Source of the DNA: Megaleporinus macrocephalus
Taxonomy: Eukaryota; Chordata; Actinopteri; Characiformes; Anostomidae
Length of the DNA stretch: 64,000 nucleotides
NCBI GenBank assembly: GCA_021613375.1
Contig: CM038720.1
Coordinates: 16,027,962-16,091,961, forward strand
Direction: 5' to 3'
In this document: in pieces, positions 11,835-22,170 of the stretch
Position numbering within the stretch: position 1 is the first letter of the stretch
Layout of the letters: every line of letters starts with the position of its first letter
Translations under genes and position numbers: made by a program
Notes under the pieces: generated by a model
Database searches by the model: none
Told to the model about the DNA's origin: nothing
The model's input: the letters and a program-made list of their open reading frames with translations, nothing else

Positions 11835-12205
11835 TATATATATTTTTTGTATCTACACTTATTTTCCATTTTAATAACTTCATTTACCATATAGGTGCAC
11901 TTTGTACAAACTGTAGCCTGTTTCTTCACCCACTTTGTTAGTCCCCTTTCACCCTGTCCTTCAGTGGTCAGGACCCCCACAGGACCAAAACAGAGCATGT
12001 ATTATTTGGGTGGTGGATTATTCTCAGAGCTGCAGTGACACTGACTTTATGGTGGTGTGTTATCTATGTTCTCTATTGTGGTCTTTTGGGGGTACAGGGT
12101 GACAGGGGGCTAAAAAAGTATATAGTAAAACTGCAGTCCTTAATTGCAGAGCTACAAAGTGTATTTCTATGGTAAATGAAGCTGATAAAAAGGGGAATGT
12201 GTTCG
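11835..12205. repeat. Foldback (MITE-like) repeat downstream of the cetn3 stop
   Basis: The left arm, about 11850-11970, reads ATTTACCATATAGGTGCACTTTGT..CTTTCACCCTGTCC. The right arm, 12090-12200, reads approximately its reverse complement (CAGGGTGACAGGGGGCTAA..CTACAAAGTG..CTATGGTAAAT). The centre carries GTGGTGGATTATTCTCAGAGCTGCAGTGACACTGAC. The same core occurs in a dispersed repeat I recall from otophysan fishes. It lies within the likely 3' UTR of cetn3 if transcription runs to one of the AATAAA signals further on. Confidence 0.65.
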
Positions 12206-12594
12206 CAATGAAGTGCTTGTGAGTTGATAATGTATATCATTAGCCTTAATAACATGTTTTGTTATACTTTTCCAGATAGCCTAAAATATATTGTATTGTA
12301 AAACACAGTTAAACATTAGGAAACATGACAAGCCTCATTTTCCCACTGGTGACGAGAAAAACAGTAATAACAGCATAGCTCATAATTTGGCCATAACTGA
12401 GCTGTTACTCTGTGTTGGTTGGCTACTTTAGTATTTTAGTATTTTTTGAGTGAATTGAAAAGGTGGCAACCACTTTATTCTGACATCCTGAATTGAACCC
12501 TTAAACTTAATTAAAGAACTTGACAATTAACTGCAGAGAATAATTTAAGGTATTTTTTTTAGTACAGTGAAGGACTCTTGCCTGATAACCCTGC

Positions 12595-12600
12595 AATAAA
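12595..12600 (+). terminator. cetn3: Candidate cetn3 polyadenylation signal (AATAAA)
   Basis: AATAAA lies 0.95 kb after the cetn3 stop; a second is at 13385-13390 followed by GTTTTTTATT. Either could end the transcript. Earlier signals were not obvious. Confidence 0.35.
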
Positions 12601-12604
12601 GACT

Positions 12605-14490
12605 TGGATACACTGAAACGTTAGACTTGAAGTCAATCTATACGTATGGTCACACGTTGAAAGGCTTTACTGTGTAAAAATATAGAATCTGATGTGAAAT
12701 CTCCTTGATAATGTAGATTTGCTAGTATTTCTGTATGTTAAACATTTCAATGTATTATTTTTTAAAGGTACCTGTTGACATTTGTAGCACACATTTTATA
12801 CTATTTCTTTTTGCAGCTTAGCCTCTTGGTGTTTAATTTTAAGAAGTTACCAACCTGTTATAACTTGAAAACATCATATTTCATACACGAAACTTTCAGG
12901 AGTGTTTTTATTGGCAAGAAATTAGTTGTATAGCATATAATTATGATTTGTTATTTTATATTGCTTTCCAGTGAGGTGTGTGTGTGTGTGTATAGTATTT
13001 ATACCCTGGATGTTTGTGACTTTGTGTATATTTCATGATATGTGCAGAACATCACGTTGTGAACAACCAAAGCAAAATCAGTGGCTGTAGTCAGAATGTT
13101 TCAATCACAAACCCCTACAATAACCCTGCTACAGAATTTCAGCATATGTTGTTATGTTCCAGAGCAAGTTCTCTCAATTAGCCAGATACTTTAAACCCAA
13201 AATCAAGCCTGTCTGATATGTTATTGGACAGTCCTCATCTTGGTGCTTAAGGATATACAAATAATTCCATTTGTGACTTCATATCGCCCTGCCATCCTTC
13301 TGTGGTAGGAGGATAAGGTAAACTCTGTTTACTCATTGGCAAATGTTTTGCACATATTTGGTAATGGTAATACCATGGGTAGTAAATAAAGTTTTTTATT
13401 AATTACCACCAGGGAGTGACTATCGTTTATTAAAACAGACCAATGCAACAAAATATTCAGAGATTGTCCTTTTCTGTACTGTACACTGAGTTTTGAGTCC
13501 ATAGCATTTCCTTACAGTCAAGTGGTATCAAGTTATTAATCAATGAAACAATCAAAATATTGACGCGTCACAAGAATCTAAACATAGAATATGTAGCTGC
13601 AGTAGAAGTAGTGATCAGATGTAACAGTTACTTTATTAATGTTTAAGCAGATTATGAAATCAGACCACCTTAATATTTGATGAAAAACTTAAAAGTATAA
13701 AATATTTTATTTTTTTTATTTTTTTATTTCATTTTATAAAAAAAATTCCAAACAAACATCATTGGCACTATATTCAAATGTCTTCAGATATTTAAGGTCA
13801 GATTGATTACTAAGTTGCTTTTCTGATACACAGTGATCACTCGATGAAGAAGTCAATAGTGCTTCTTGGCTTTCCTCCCTCTATTTTAAGGTTTTAGGGT
13901 CCCAGGGCATCTGTAATTAGGAGTAGGGTTAGCTTTGGTGTATCTTTAGCTAAAACAACTCGATCATAGCTTCCTCGAGTGCCTCAGTAATTTACACATA
14001 GTAATTTAACTTGAAAGTGTTTGTCAAAGTCTGTTGTGTTTTTTTTAAGCATACTTGTACAGAGCCAATTGCTAACACATAGATAAGCAATAAAAGCATA
14101 TCTCTTTTAGATGCATGAATTCAGCTAGATCAACCTTTTTGGTAGAGGGGGAAAAAAGCACTCTTGGTCATTTGGAGTATACTTTCAAGCTATATCACAA
14201 TTTGCAAATGTAAAAGTAAGAAAATATGAGATGAGGTTTTAGCTATAATAAATACTGTATATTTCTTATGTCGGTTTGGCAGTAAGCAAAACATTTCTCT
14301 CAGTCTAATTTCATACACGAACATGTTTATTAAATGATTTTTAAGATCCAGTTCAGATGAAAGCTGTTTATTCTTCATTCTCACTCTTCGTTCTCCTCAA
14401 CTAAAACTACATCTAGGGAAGCTCCTTAATTTCTTTATTTTTTTAAGCGCTGATAAAATTTTCTTCTGTTTTAACCCCTACAATAGAATC
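12605..14490. other. AT-rich intergenic stretch downstream of cetn3
   Basis: A second AATAAA at 13385-13390, a short TG run at 12977-12990 and poly-T tracts near 13710 are the only landmarks. No coding evidence was found. Confidence 0.4.
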
Positions 14491-14495
14491 TTCCC

Positions 14496-14709
14496 CAGTT
14501 GCAAGAAAAAGGTTAGTAACTTCATGGGAATTACCTGGATTTCTGCTTTTTTTTTTTTTTTTTTTCTCTCTAATAAAATGTAGACTAATCATTATTCAAA
14601 TTACAAATATAGAACAAATACCTAATATAAAACTAACATTACACAGTTGTACTTCTTGTGTCTTTTATTGAACACATTAAGTAAATATTGCAAGTGCAAT
14701 TAACCTCTC
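14496..14709 (+). repeat. Local direct duplication, copy 1
   Basis: From CAGTTGCAAGAAAAAGG to AACCTCTC this segment matches 15986-16187 nearly base for base. The main difference is the poly-T tract, about 21 T here and about 9 in the other copy. Confidence 0.9.
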
Positions 14710-15129
14710 AAGAGAAATGTCTGACTAATTTTCTCTACTTGATCTTTCTCCTACTGAGCATTCTGCTCTCAATAGGATTTTAGTAATCGTGTCTGTGTGA
14801 AATCTTATCTGGTCCCTTGCTAGAAATGTGCAGTTGTTAGACATGGATTGTTCGATGCTGTTGGCGTCAAGTCACATTTTAAGTTATGCCATTTACTCCT
14901 TGATGGTTGATTTGTCAAGGTCTTAGGCTAAGAAAATGACAAAAATACATGCCTAGGCTCATATAGGTAATAGTCACTTTCAAGAACTTAGCTGGCTACC
15001 TTGGGGAGCAGCTCGGCTTAAGCTAAATATGGTGCATGTAATTATTAAGAACAGGGCCTGTGTTTGTGCCCTTTTGGTGAGAGCTACATTAATGATGACT
15101 ATTGTAGTACAATACTCTATTAAACTCTA

Positions 15130-15515
15130 CAGAATTTGAAACTGCAGTCCAGACCTTTGTCCTATTGAAGACATTTGACACATGCTGTTTAGTAGCTGAA
15201 ATCCTGCATCAAACAAGAATGGCAAACACATTTAACTTTTAGAACTACAGCAATTGGTCTCATCAGTTCCCAAACACTTATAGAATATTGTTAAAAAAGC
15301 ACAATGGTAAACATGCCCCTGTCTCAATTGTGTTACTGATATCAAATTAAAAATGAGCACATGAAAAAAAACCCCAATAAACCTTTTCAGACACAACATT
15401 TGCTTTGTTGTCAACATACTGTTTGTCAATTAAATTTAAATTTTTAGTTTCACATCACTGTATTGTGTTTTTATTTGCATTTTACACATAGTCCCAACTT
15501 ATTTGGAAAGTTTTG
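15130..15515 (+). mobile_element. Tc1/mariner-like relic, 3' end of transposase plus terminal repeat
   Basis: Fragments read in the order of a fish Tc1-like transposase C-terminus: ATCCTGCATCAAACAAGAATGG, then CAGCAATTGGTCTC..TCAGTTCCCAAACAC (LQQLVSSVPKH) and a TGGTAAACATGCCCCTGTCTCAA tail. The right terminal-repeat part, GTTTTTATTTGCATTTTACAC..GTCCCAACTT, follows up to about 15510. It is heavily mutated and has lost its 5' half. It lies between the two copies of the local duplication. Confidence 0.65.
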
Positions 15516-15985
15516 TCTTAACAGAAACCCCTATGGATTTTTCAGAACTGTTACAAGAACGAAGCTTCTTTCTCTTTACAATGAAAGCTTTACATTCTAT
15601 TTGTCTCATGTTAGCAGTTTTAATGATCTACCAAGCCTTACACGATTACTAGGAATCCCATTTTTTTATTTCTTTTTTTTGTTTGTTTTCTTTTTGTTTA
15701 ATACCTATACTCCTAAAATACCTCTTAAAATTATAATTTATACATAACTGCTTTGACTGGACAATAGATAGATGACAGTATCTTGCTTTTGCAATGTATA
15801 TTAATGATTTACATGACTATTTTGTTTCGCTTTGGAAGGTATCTTTTAGGTCACAGTTTTGAATAGTGAATACACATGCACTCCTGCTCTACTCAAAAAG
15901 TGTTATTTGGTAATTATTAATAAATTCATTAAGAAATTAACCACAGTACAACAATAAAGATAACCCAGAACATTAAAAAATCCTA

Positions 15986-16187
15986 CAGTTGCAAGAAAAA
16001 GGTTAGTAACTTCATGGGAATTACCTGGATTTCTGCATTTTTTTTTTCTAATAAAATGTAGACTAATCATTATTCAAGTTACAAATATAGAACAAATAAC
16101 TAATATAAAACTAACATTACACAGTTGTACTTCTTGTGTCTTTTATTGAACACATTGAGTTAATATTCACAGTGCAATTAACCTCTC
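15986..16187 (+). repeat. Local direct duplication, copy 2
   Basis: Second copy of 14496-14709 at a spacing of 1490 bp in the same orientation, diverging abruptly at both ends. Confidence 0.9.
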
Positions 16188-16372
16188 TGATATGATTTCT
16201 TTGAGAGCTAATTGGCAAAAGGTGTTTCACTTAAAGAGATTCGAAGTTTGGGTTTTACAGTTGATTTGCCAATTAAATAAAGGCAGCACATAAGTCATGA
16301 TTATGGACAAATCTGTTCTCCTCAAAAAGGGTTAATGCAATGCGTAAAGCTGGAAAAGACTTCAAAAGTATG

Positions 16373-16380
16373 CTCAGGTC
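16373..16380. repeat. Left target-site duplication (CTCAGGTC) of the second hAT element
   Basis: Identical to 17753-17760; the element begins at the next base with CAGTGTTAA. Confidence 0.88.
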
Positions 16381-17752
16381 CAGTGTTAATTTTGACAGCA
16401 AATTTTAATTTAATCTTAGTCGTAGTCTTTTGACTGTCACTTGGTTTTGGTCATAATTTAGTCATCTGAATTGTTTTTAGTTTTAGTCTAGTTTTAGTTG
16501 ACTAATTATCATAGGAATATAATCTATAGACTAAATCTACAGTCGATTCAGTCAACTAAAATATAAAGGGTGTAAAATGTAATGCCTTTTCTTTAGTTCT
16601 CTTCAATTATTTAAGTCATTATATATACTTGAAAAATTATAATGAAACATTAATTAACCAGTTATGGAATATTATTAATGTCTGAAAGACCAATACACAC
16701 ACAAACCAATTTAACAAACAACATCTGAGCTCTTCCGTAACTGCAAAGTGAATAAGAGAAAACTGTTATTTTATCCTTTTTATCACCTTTTTATTTATCT
16801 CTTATTTATTTAATAATTGTTACTAGTGCTGTCAATCTAATTAAATTACATGCTCTGTGGTTGCTTAATCTACATTAATTGCATTTATCACTTTTTGCTA
16901 TGAAAATATTTTTAATTGTGCAATTCAGATAAATTTTAGCATAACAGTAAATCAATAAATGAAAAACTTCCACATCTCTAGATCACAGTGTTTACTAGAG
17001 ACACACACTGCATATTACGTGCACCAATAAAAGAGATTTGGGACATGATCATCAAACGCAGATGGTTGGAGTTAGCTAGCTAGTTTCCTGACTCTGGGTC
17101 TGCACATATAGCGTGTAACCTGCTTCCCACATACCTGATCCAACTAATCTGACCATTAACACCACCTTACTGAGTTAATACAGTACTTCACCTGCTTCCC
17201 ACATATCTGATAAACTAATCTGATCATTAACACCACCTTACTGAGTTAATACAGCGTTTACAGCAGGACACGCTCTGAAATGTACAGGACATTGTGCTTT
17301 CAGGACTAGGATTAAGCAAGGCTACGCTAGCGTTAGCAACGGAAAATCTAGTTAACGGTGGTGCTGGAGGGCTGATGTTCAGCGTGGTGTAGAGATTTTC
17401 TCTAAACACAAACTTTGACCAACTTTGTGTAAGTGTGCGTTTGATTGACGGCTACCCGGCTTGTCCCGCCTCTCCATATACGCCGAAGTAGTTATGATTG
17501 GATGTTTTCCTAACTTGTCCCCGCCTTTGACAAAACTAAATAAGTTCTGATTGGATGTCGTCTCTGCCAAACATGTTCGTCTCGTTTTTATTCATTGACT
17601 AAAGTGTCAATCAATTTTGTCATAGTTTTTATCCCTTCTGTAGATTTTATTTAGTTATCATCTCGTTTTTGTCATAAAAAAAGGACCTGAGCAGTGTTAA
17701 TTTAGTTGACAAACTATTTTCGTCATAGTTTTCATCAACGAAATTAACACTG
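16381..17752. mobile_element. hAT-like non-autonomous element (CAGTGTTAA ends)
   Basis: It starts CAGTGTTAATTTTG and ends CGAAATTAACACTG, an inverted repeat flanked by identical CTCAGGTC octamers, the structure of a hAT insertion. The subterminal regions carry repeated TTTAGTC/GTCATAGTTTT motifs typical of this fish family. The interior has a fragment of another repeat starting AGTGCTGTCAATC near 16826, a 72-bp tandem duplication (17119 and 17191), and no transposase. Near the right end (17683-17703) it has gained an inverted copy of its own right end plus the flanking octamer. Confidence 0.85.
17119..17260 (+). repeat. Two-copy tandem duplication, 72-bp unit
   Basis: CCTGCTTCCCACATA(C/T)CTGAT..CTTACTGAGTTAATACAG occurs at 17119-17190 and again from 17191. 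The second copy has a three-base deletion and a few substitutions. Confidence 0.88.
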
Positions 17753-17760
17753 CTCAGGTC
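17753..17760. repeat. Right target-site duplication (CTCAGGTC)
   Basis: Identical to 16373-16380 and directly abuts the terminal AACACTG. Confidence 0.88.
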
Positions 17761-18122
17761 CATTGTGTACATTAATCCATGGTTAGAAAACTGTCTACAA
17801 ATGTCTTTATTTAAGTCGGTCTCATTTCTTTGCCCAATCAAGTCAAATTTAGACCCAACAATTTATTGGAAAAAAAACAAACAAACATACTATTGTTTAA
17901 GTTCTGCTATATCCAGTTGTACTGATCATGGATACGGTTTGAAGTGGTTCAGTAAGATATCTCATATCGTCCTCATTTTATTAACTTCTAAGCTGACCGC
18001 AGAATCTGCTTCTAAACTTCTGAACTAGATTCCCAACACTGAAGTACATTGAATTTGGCATACACCTTCCTCAGTCATTTAGCTATCAGCAGACTGTAAA
18101 GGAGATTAAAACATTTATCTAA

Positions 18123-18545
18123 CAAGTTTAATGTTCTACCCAAGAAAGAATGTAAAATGTCAATAAATGTAAATAAAAACAATTCGATCTGATGGATCCA
18201 TATTTTATTCACAATAGAGCAAAGAACACATCAGATGTTGAAAGTGAGACATTTTACCAATTATTAAAGATAATATCTTATTATTGATACAGAGCCATGT
18301 CTGCCATTGTGTTGCATTCCCACTTCTTTTAACGACAATTCAATTTTGGAAGAGGAATGTTGTCCCATTGTTGTCTAATGTAGAATTCTAGCTATTCAAC
18401 AGTCCTGAGTCTTCTTTACCCATTGTTTTTGTTTCATGGTGCACCAAATGTTTCTATTGGTGAAAGATCTGGACTGCTGGCAGGCCAGTTTTGCACCCAG
18501 ACTCCTCTCCTGCAAAACCTCGCTGAAATATATGTTCTATTGTAA
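18123..18545 (-). mobile_element. Tc1/mariner-like relic (right end and transposase C-terminus)
   Basis: The stretch at 18150-18260 reads as the terminal region of the same Tc1-like family as 15130-15515 (AAATGTAAATAAAAAC, then CCATATTTTATTCACAATAGAGC). The following 18300-18510 is the reverse complement of transposase C-terminal coding sequence: minus-strand readings include QSRSFTNR and NATQWQ-type blocks with stops between. It is a truncated and dead minus-strand copy. Confidence 0.6.
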
Positions 18546-18549
18546 ATTA

Positions 18550-19660
18550 AATAGGGGTCTAAGAGATGTGCAAATTATTTTATTTTTACGTTTTACACGT
18601 TCTCTAAATTGGTGTTTTATATAATATGTAATGGAACATGACTATGTCAGCTACTGCAGTTTATATGGGGAGACTATACTGGTACTTTTCTGGAATACAT
18701 TTTCTGGAGCAATTTTAACAACCTGATGGACTTGGTTAAACATTTACCTGCGATATTCTGTATTCTCCTTATCAGTATTATCTTGTTATTTGTAGAGTAT
18801 CTACAGTTAAAAACACTACAATGCAGGTATATTTTATGTTCATATGGGACAACATTTAACATCTAACATTTTTTGTTCTCATTTAGATCACTTTCTTACG
18901 TCAAAATCTAAAAAATCAAAATCTAAAAACTTCTTAACTATCAAATCAGAATTCACGAGTTATTTAACTAAGAATCTAATCTTAAAGATTAGGAACTGTG
19001 AAATATGTTTATAAACATTTACAGTAATGTTTCTACTCAAGCAAAGTATTGACATTATCTAATGTAGATGTCCTATATTAGAAGCAGGTGTGCGTGTTTG
19101 GTGAAGTAACAAACTTCAAAAGGCTATAGCCTACATACACTGCGAACTCTTACAGATAACATTAGATAAATTTAGCCTTTTATTTTCCAAGACCTATTGT
19201 ATTGTCCAGTAGCTGTATATTTGTACTATTTTTTTCTGCTGCAGACTTAGATACACTTTCGGTACAGTTTAGTGTGCTTGTGGTGCATTTTCACCTAAGC
19301 AGTTGTACTGTGTTTTAGTTTGTATTGACAAACATAATAGTGAAAAATATTTGTGTCAATGTTTGGTAAACTCTTGTCTTTCAGTTGGCACATTTACGCT
19401 TTTGCACATTTCCACACTTATTCTCTTTATTTTCTCACTACAAATAATATACACATAATCAAGCTGACCTCTGTTTATTGAGTTATTGTAGTTATATTCT
19501 GTAGTATTGTATTAATATTTTTGTCTGTGTCATATTTTGTCTGTCTTGATTACTGTTTGTTGTTAGAGATACAGTCACACCACAATAAAAAATTTAGTCA
19601 TTGATGCATCTGTTGTAAAATCTTACTCACCTTCCACTCTGCTGTTGCAGTAGATTTTGT
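18550..19660. other. AT-rich intergenic stretch
   Basis: No gene, splice-bounded frame or known repeat was recognised. The short frames at 18436-18624 and 18674-18862 belong to or border the Tc1 relic and look fortuitous. Confidence 0.35.
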
Positions 19661-19663
19661 GGG

Positions 19664-19855
19664 TTAAAGATTTGAAAAACTAAAACTGCTGTAATATCTT
19701 GAAGCAACTATTTTAAGACGTATAGGGGTGGGCTGATTTTTCACTACCTCCTCTTCAAGTACAACTGCAACACTGACCACACTGGTCAGTGATCGTGGTG
19801 GGTCAGCACTCTCCTTCACTACTTCAGGAATTCCCATTTTTATGTTCCTCGTGTG
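19664..19855 (-). pseudogene. Exon-like C-terminal piece of the relic ORF
   Basis: A minus-strand acceptor GCATTGCAG preceded by a good branch-point match (TTAACTAAAG) opens a frame DHTRNIKMGIP through SFSNL to a stop at 19664. It contains PPRSLTSVVSVAVVLEEE. It is in phase 0 with the donor of the piece at 20262-20385, so the two would splice in frame. Moderate to low confidence. Confidence 0.35.
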
Positions 19856-20261
19856 GTCCTGCAATGCTTTAGTTAAAGCCCCATTTATTTCTCCAAGAAA
19901 TCTTAATACAAAACATTTTAAAGGTTTTCCACATAAGAACAGTTAAAGTGCCTTGTTATACCATAATTGTGCAATATATTTCAGTATAGCTAAATAAGTA
20001 ACTTGGTATTTTACAGCAGTGATAAAAACAAATATGGTTTTTGAAATGGAAGGACGCTCCCTCATGTACAAAAGAAAAACCCAGAAGAACAGTAGATCTT
20101 CTATATGTTGTTAGATATGTGGTCTGTCCCAAAATAATGACTGAAAAAAAAAAATAGAAACAGTTGGTTAATTGTGGCACCTTAAGATGATGACTAAAAT
20201 TAATGAATTGCATAATTTCATTTAGATTATGCAAATAAAATTGAAAAAAATGGTAAGATAC

Positions 20262-20385
20262 CTGTGAATCCAGTTTCTTCCGAAGCTCTTTCATTTTACT
20301 ACTTCCCTGATTTGCTTTGGCTCTGTACATCTTCAGGAATCCTTTGTTGTGATTGTTCAACAATGCAGTTAATGTGTTGAAACAC
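20262..20385 (-). pseudogene. Exon-like internal piece of the relic ORF
   Basis: On the minus strand a 60-base polypyrimidine run (20390-20440) leads to CTCAG, then a 41-codon open frame (FNTLTALLNNHNKGF through RKKLDSQ), then the donor CAG|GTATC. The splice signals are convincing. The FLKMYRAK..MKELRKKLDSQ part resembles the C-terminal helical region of the same repetitive ORF family. Confidence 0.45.
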
Positions 20386-20695
20386 CTGAGAGAGGGAGAG
20401 AGAGGGAGATGGGCAGAGAGAGGGGGGAGGGGGAAGAAAGAAACAAATAAATAATAACCATGTTTCAAACATTCATTACAGTAGTGCCTGAAACAAATAT
20501 TTACGTGTTCCTTAATAAACAGTCCTGGTCATCTTTGCTTAACTGTTGATGCTAGAATTTAAGACACTCAGACTCCTGTCTTTTTTTTCTTTGCCTCCTC
20601 CATCGAAGCTCTTTCTTTCTCGAGAGCATCTTCACTGAAATCAATATGCTCAGTAAGAAAATTTTGTTCAGATCTCTGAGGTCTCTTTAGGGATC

Positions 20696-20703
20696 ATCTA
20701 GAT
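20696..20703. repeat. Left target-site duplication (ATCTAGAT) of the third hAT element
   Basis: Identical to 21784-21791; the element starts at the next base with CAGGGGT. Confidence 0.85.
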
Positions 20704-20846
20704 CAGGGGTATTTAATTAGAATTCAATAAGATCCAGTTAGAGGAAATTTCCTCAGGCCAAGGTCTGGACCGTCATCATGTCTAACTTGTCTTATGATTT
20801 AGTGCTGTATACTGAAGTAGCCTAGAATCAGCATATTATACCATCA

Positions 20847-20897
20847 GCAACTGAAAGACCAACACATCACACACATCGTTCAGTTTATTTACTGTTT
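20847..20897 (+). repeat. 51-bp direct repeat, left copy, flanking the copied insertion
   Basis: It matches 21084-21134 with three mismatches. The two copies bracket the 187-bp block in the hAT element, like a long target duplication. Confidence 0.85.
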
Positions 20898-21084
20898 GCT
20901 TTGTAGGAGTATATAGCTTCTGCCAACTTTTTCAAGAAATGTATTGTAATGTCTCTTTTGTAGTCCTTATTGGCCTTTTGAAGCCTTAGCTCAAAATCAT
21001 AGGAAAATGAAGGAATTGGAAAATTCTTACACCATAATTTTTTCTACAAATCTGCAAGAGGATATAAATCATTGAGATATTGTG
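20898..21084 (+). repeat. Copied 187-bp block, inside the hAT element
   Basis: From GCTTTGTAGGAGTATATAG to GAGATATTGTG it matches 21983-22170, apart from a short dissimilar patch after CCAACTT and very few substitutions. Confidence 0.9.
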
Positions 21085-21134
21085 CAACTGAAAGACTAAC
21101 ACATCACACATATCGTTCAGTATATTTACTGTTT
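21084..21134 (+). repeat. 51-bp direct repeat, right copy
   Basis: Partner of 20847-20897. Confidence 0.85.
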
Positions 21135-21410
21135 AAATGCTGAACTAAAATGCTGAACTCAAATGTTTTTATAAGTGCTACATTAAAATACTTTTGAAAA
21201 ATTTGTATCATTAAGTGAATATTTATTATAAAAAAGTAAATAAAACGTTTAGTCTTGTTAAGAGTTTCACATCTTAAGAATTTATTTCCCTCTTGTATTC
21301 CCCCACACTTTGTCTTGTTTAGTAAGAGAAGTGAGCTCTTAGTTGTCCAGGCAGGACTTTGAATCTGGGCGGAAATTGTGTTAGGACCATTCTTACACAC
21401 AAATGAGATA

Positions 21411-21556
21411 TCCGGGTCGTTCTGTATGGAGTGTGCATGTTCTCCCCATGCTTGAGTGTACTCAAACCGGGTACTCCGGTTTCCTCCCACAGTCCAAACA
21501 CATGCATGTGAGGTTGATCAGTAACTCTAAATTGCCCGTAGGTGTGAGTGTGTGCT
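21411..21556 (+). mobile_element. tRNA-derived SINE fragment (DANA/mermaid-like body)
   Basis: GTGCATGTTCTCCCCATGC..GTACTCCGGTTTCCTCCCACAGTCCAAACACATGCATGTGAGGTTGATCAGTAACTCTAAATTGCC is the conserved body of a widespread fish SINE. The tRNA-like head is absent, and it is nested within the hAT element. Confidence 0.65.
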
Positions 21557-21783
21557 TAAATGTGATCTGATTGGCTGAGGAGTGCATTTGCTGATTTTAC
21601 TACGCACGCAATTGGTCTGTGAGTTTACTGTGCCTCAAAGCATGTATACCGCAAAGACAAGAAAAGTTCCACCACTTTAAATAAACACTGTTAACATTAA
21701 ATCTTTCTCAATAGATTATCAGTTCGGGTCCGCATTGGACAATGTCTGAGCCCAGGCCGCGGTCTGCCTATTAGTGACCTCTG

Positions 21784-21791
21784 ATCTAGAT
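21784..21791. repeat. Right target-site duplication (ATCTAGAT)
   Basis: Identical to 20696-20703. Confidence 0.85.
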
Positions 21792-21982
21792 GAATCTTGC
21801 CTAAATTGATTCATCGTAATCTGAGGGCCCCCAGCATAACAGAGTTTTGATAATTTGCTATCTTGAACTTGAGACTGAACTTCCATCCTTCCCATCCACC
21901 ATCATATCATGGGGCTTTAAGGCAGGGACCTTTGTCTACCAAAACACATGCTACTTTCTCAAGTTCAGAATCCCTGGGGTAT

Positions 21983-22170
21983 GCTTTGTAGGAGTATATA
22001 GCTTCTTCCAACTTAGAAATAGAAATGTATTGTAATGTCTCTTTTGTAGTCCTCATTGGCCTTTTGAAGCCTTAGCTCAAAATCATAGGAAAATGAAGGA
22101 ATTGGAAAATTCTTACACCATAATTTTTTCTACAAATCTGCAAGAGGATATAAATCATTGAGATATTGTG
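21983..22170 (+). repeat. Source copy of the 187-bp block
   Basis: This copy continues smoothly on both sides into the relic ORF (minus-strand EEAIYSYKAYP on one side, HFRAYE and YPLAD on the other), so it is the likely origin of the copy in the hAT element 1.08 kb away. Confidence 0.8.

Larger units (their letters stand above)
20704..21783. mobile_element. hAT (Charlie-like) element carrying a copied insertion and a SINE fragment
   Basis: It starts CAGGGGTATTTAATTAG and ends AGTGACCTCTG between identical ATCTAGAT octamers, typical of non-autonomous hAT-Charlie elements. It interrupts the minus-strand relic ORF. Inside are a 187-bp block (20898-21084) copied from just outside the element and flanked by a 51-bp duplication, and a SINE fragment at about 21411-21556. 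No transposase is present. Confidence 0.8.

Noticed and set aside
19956..20468. 170-codon minus-strand open frame taken as one protein
   Set aside because: Its middle is a splice-bounded piece (20262-20385); the N-terminal part is a translated polypyrimidine tract and the C-terminal part is intron-like.
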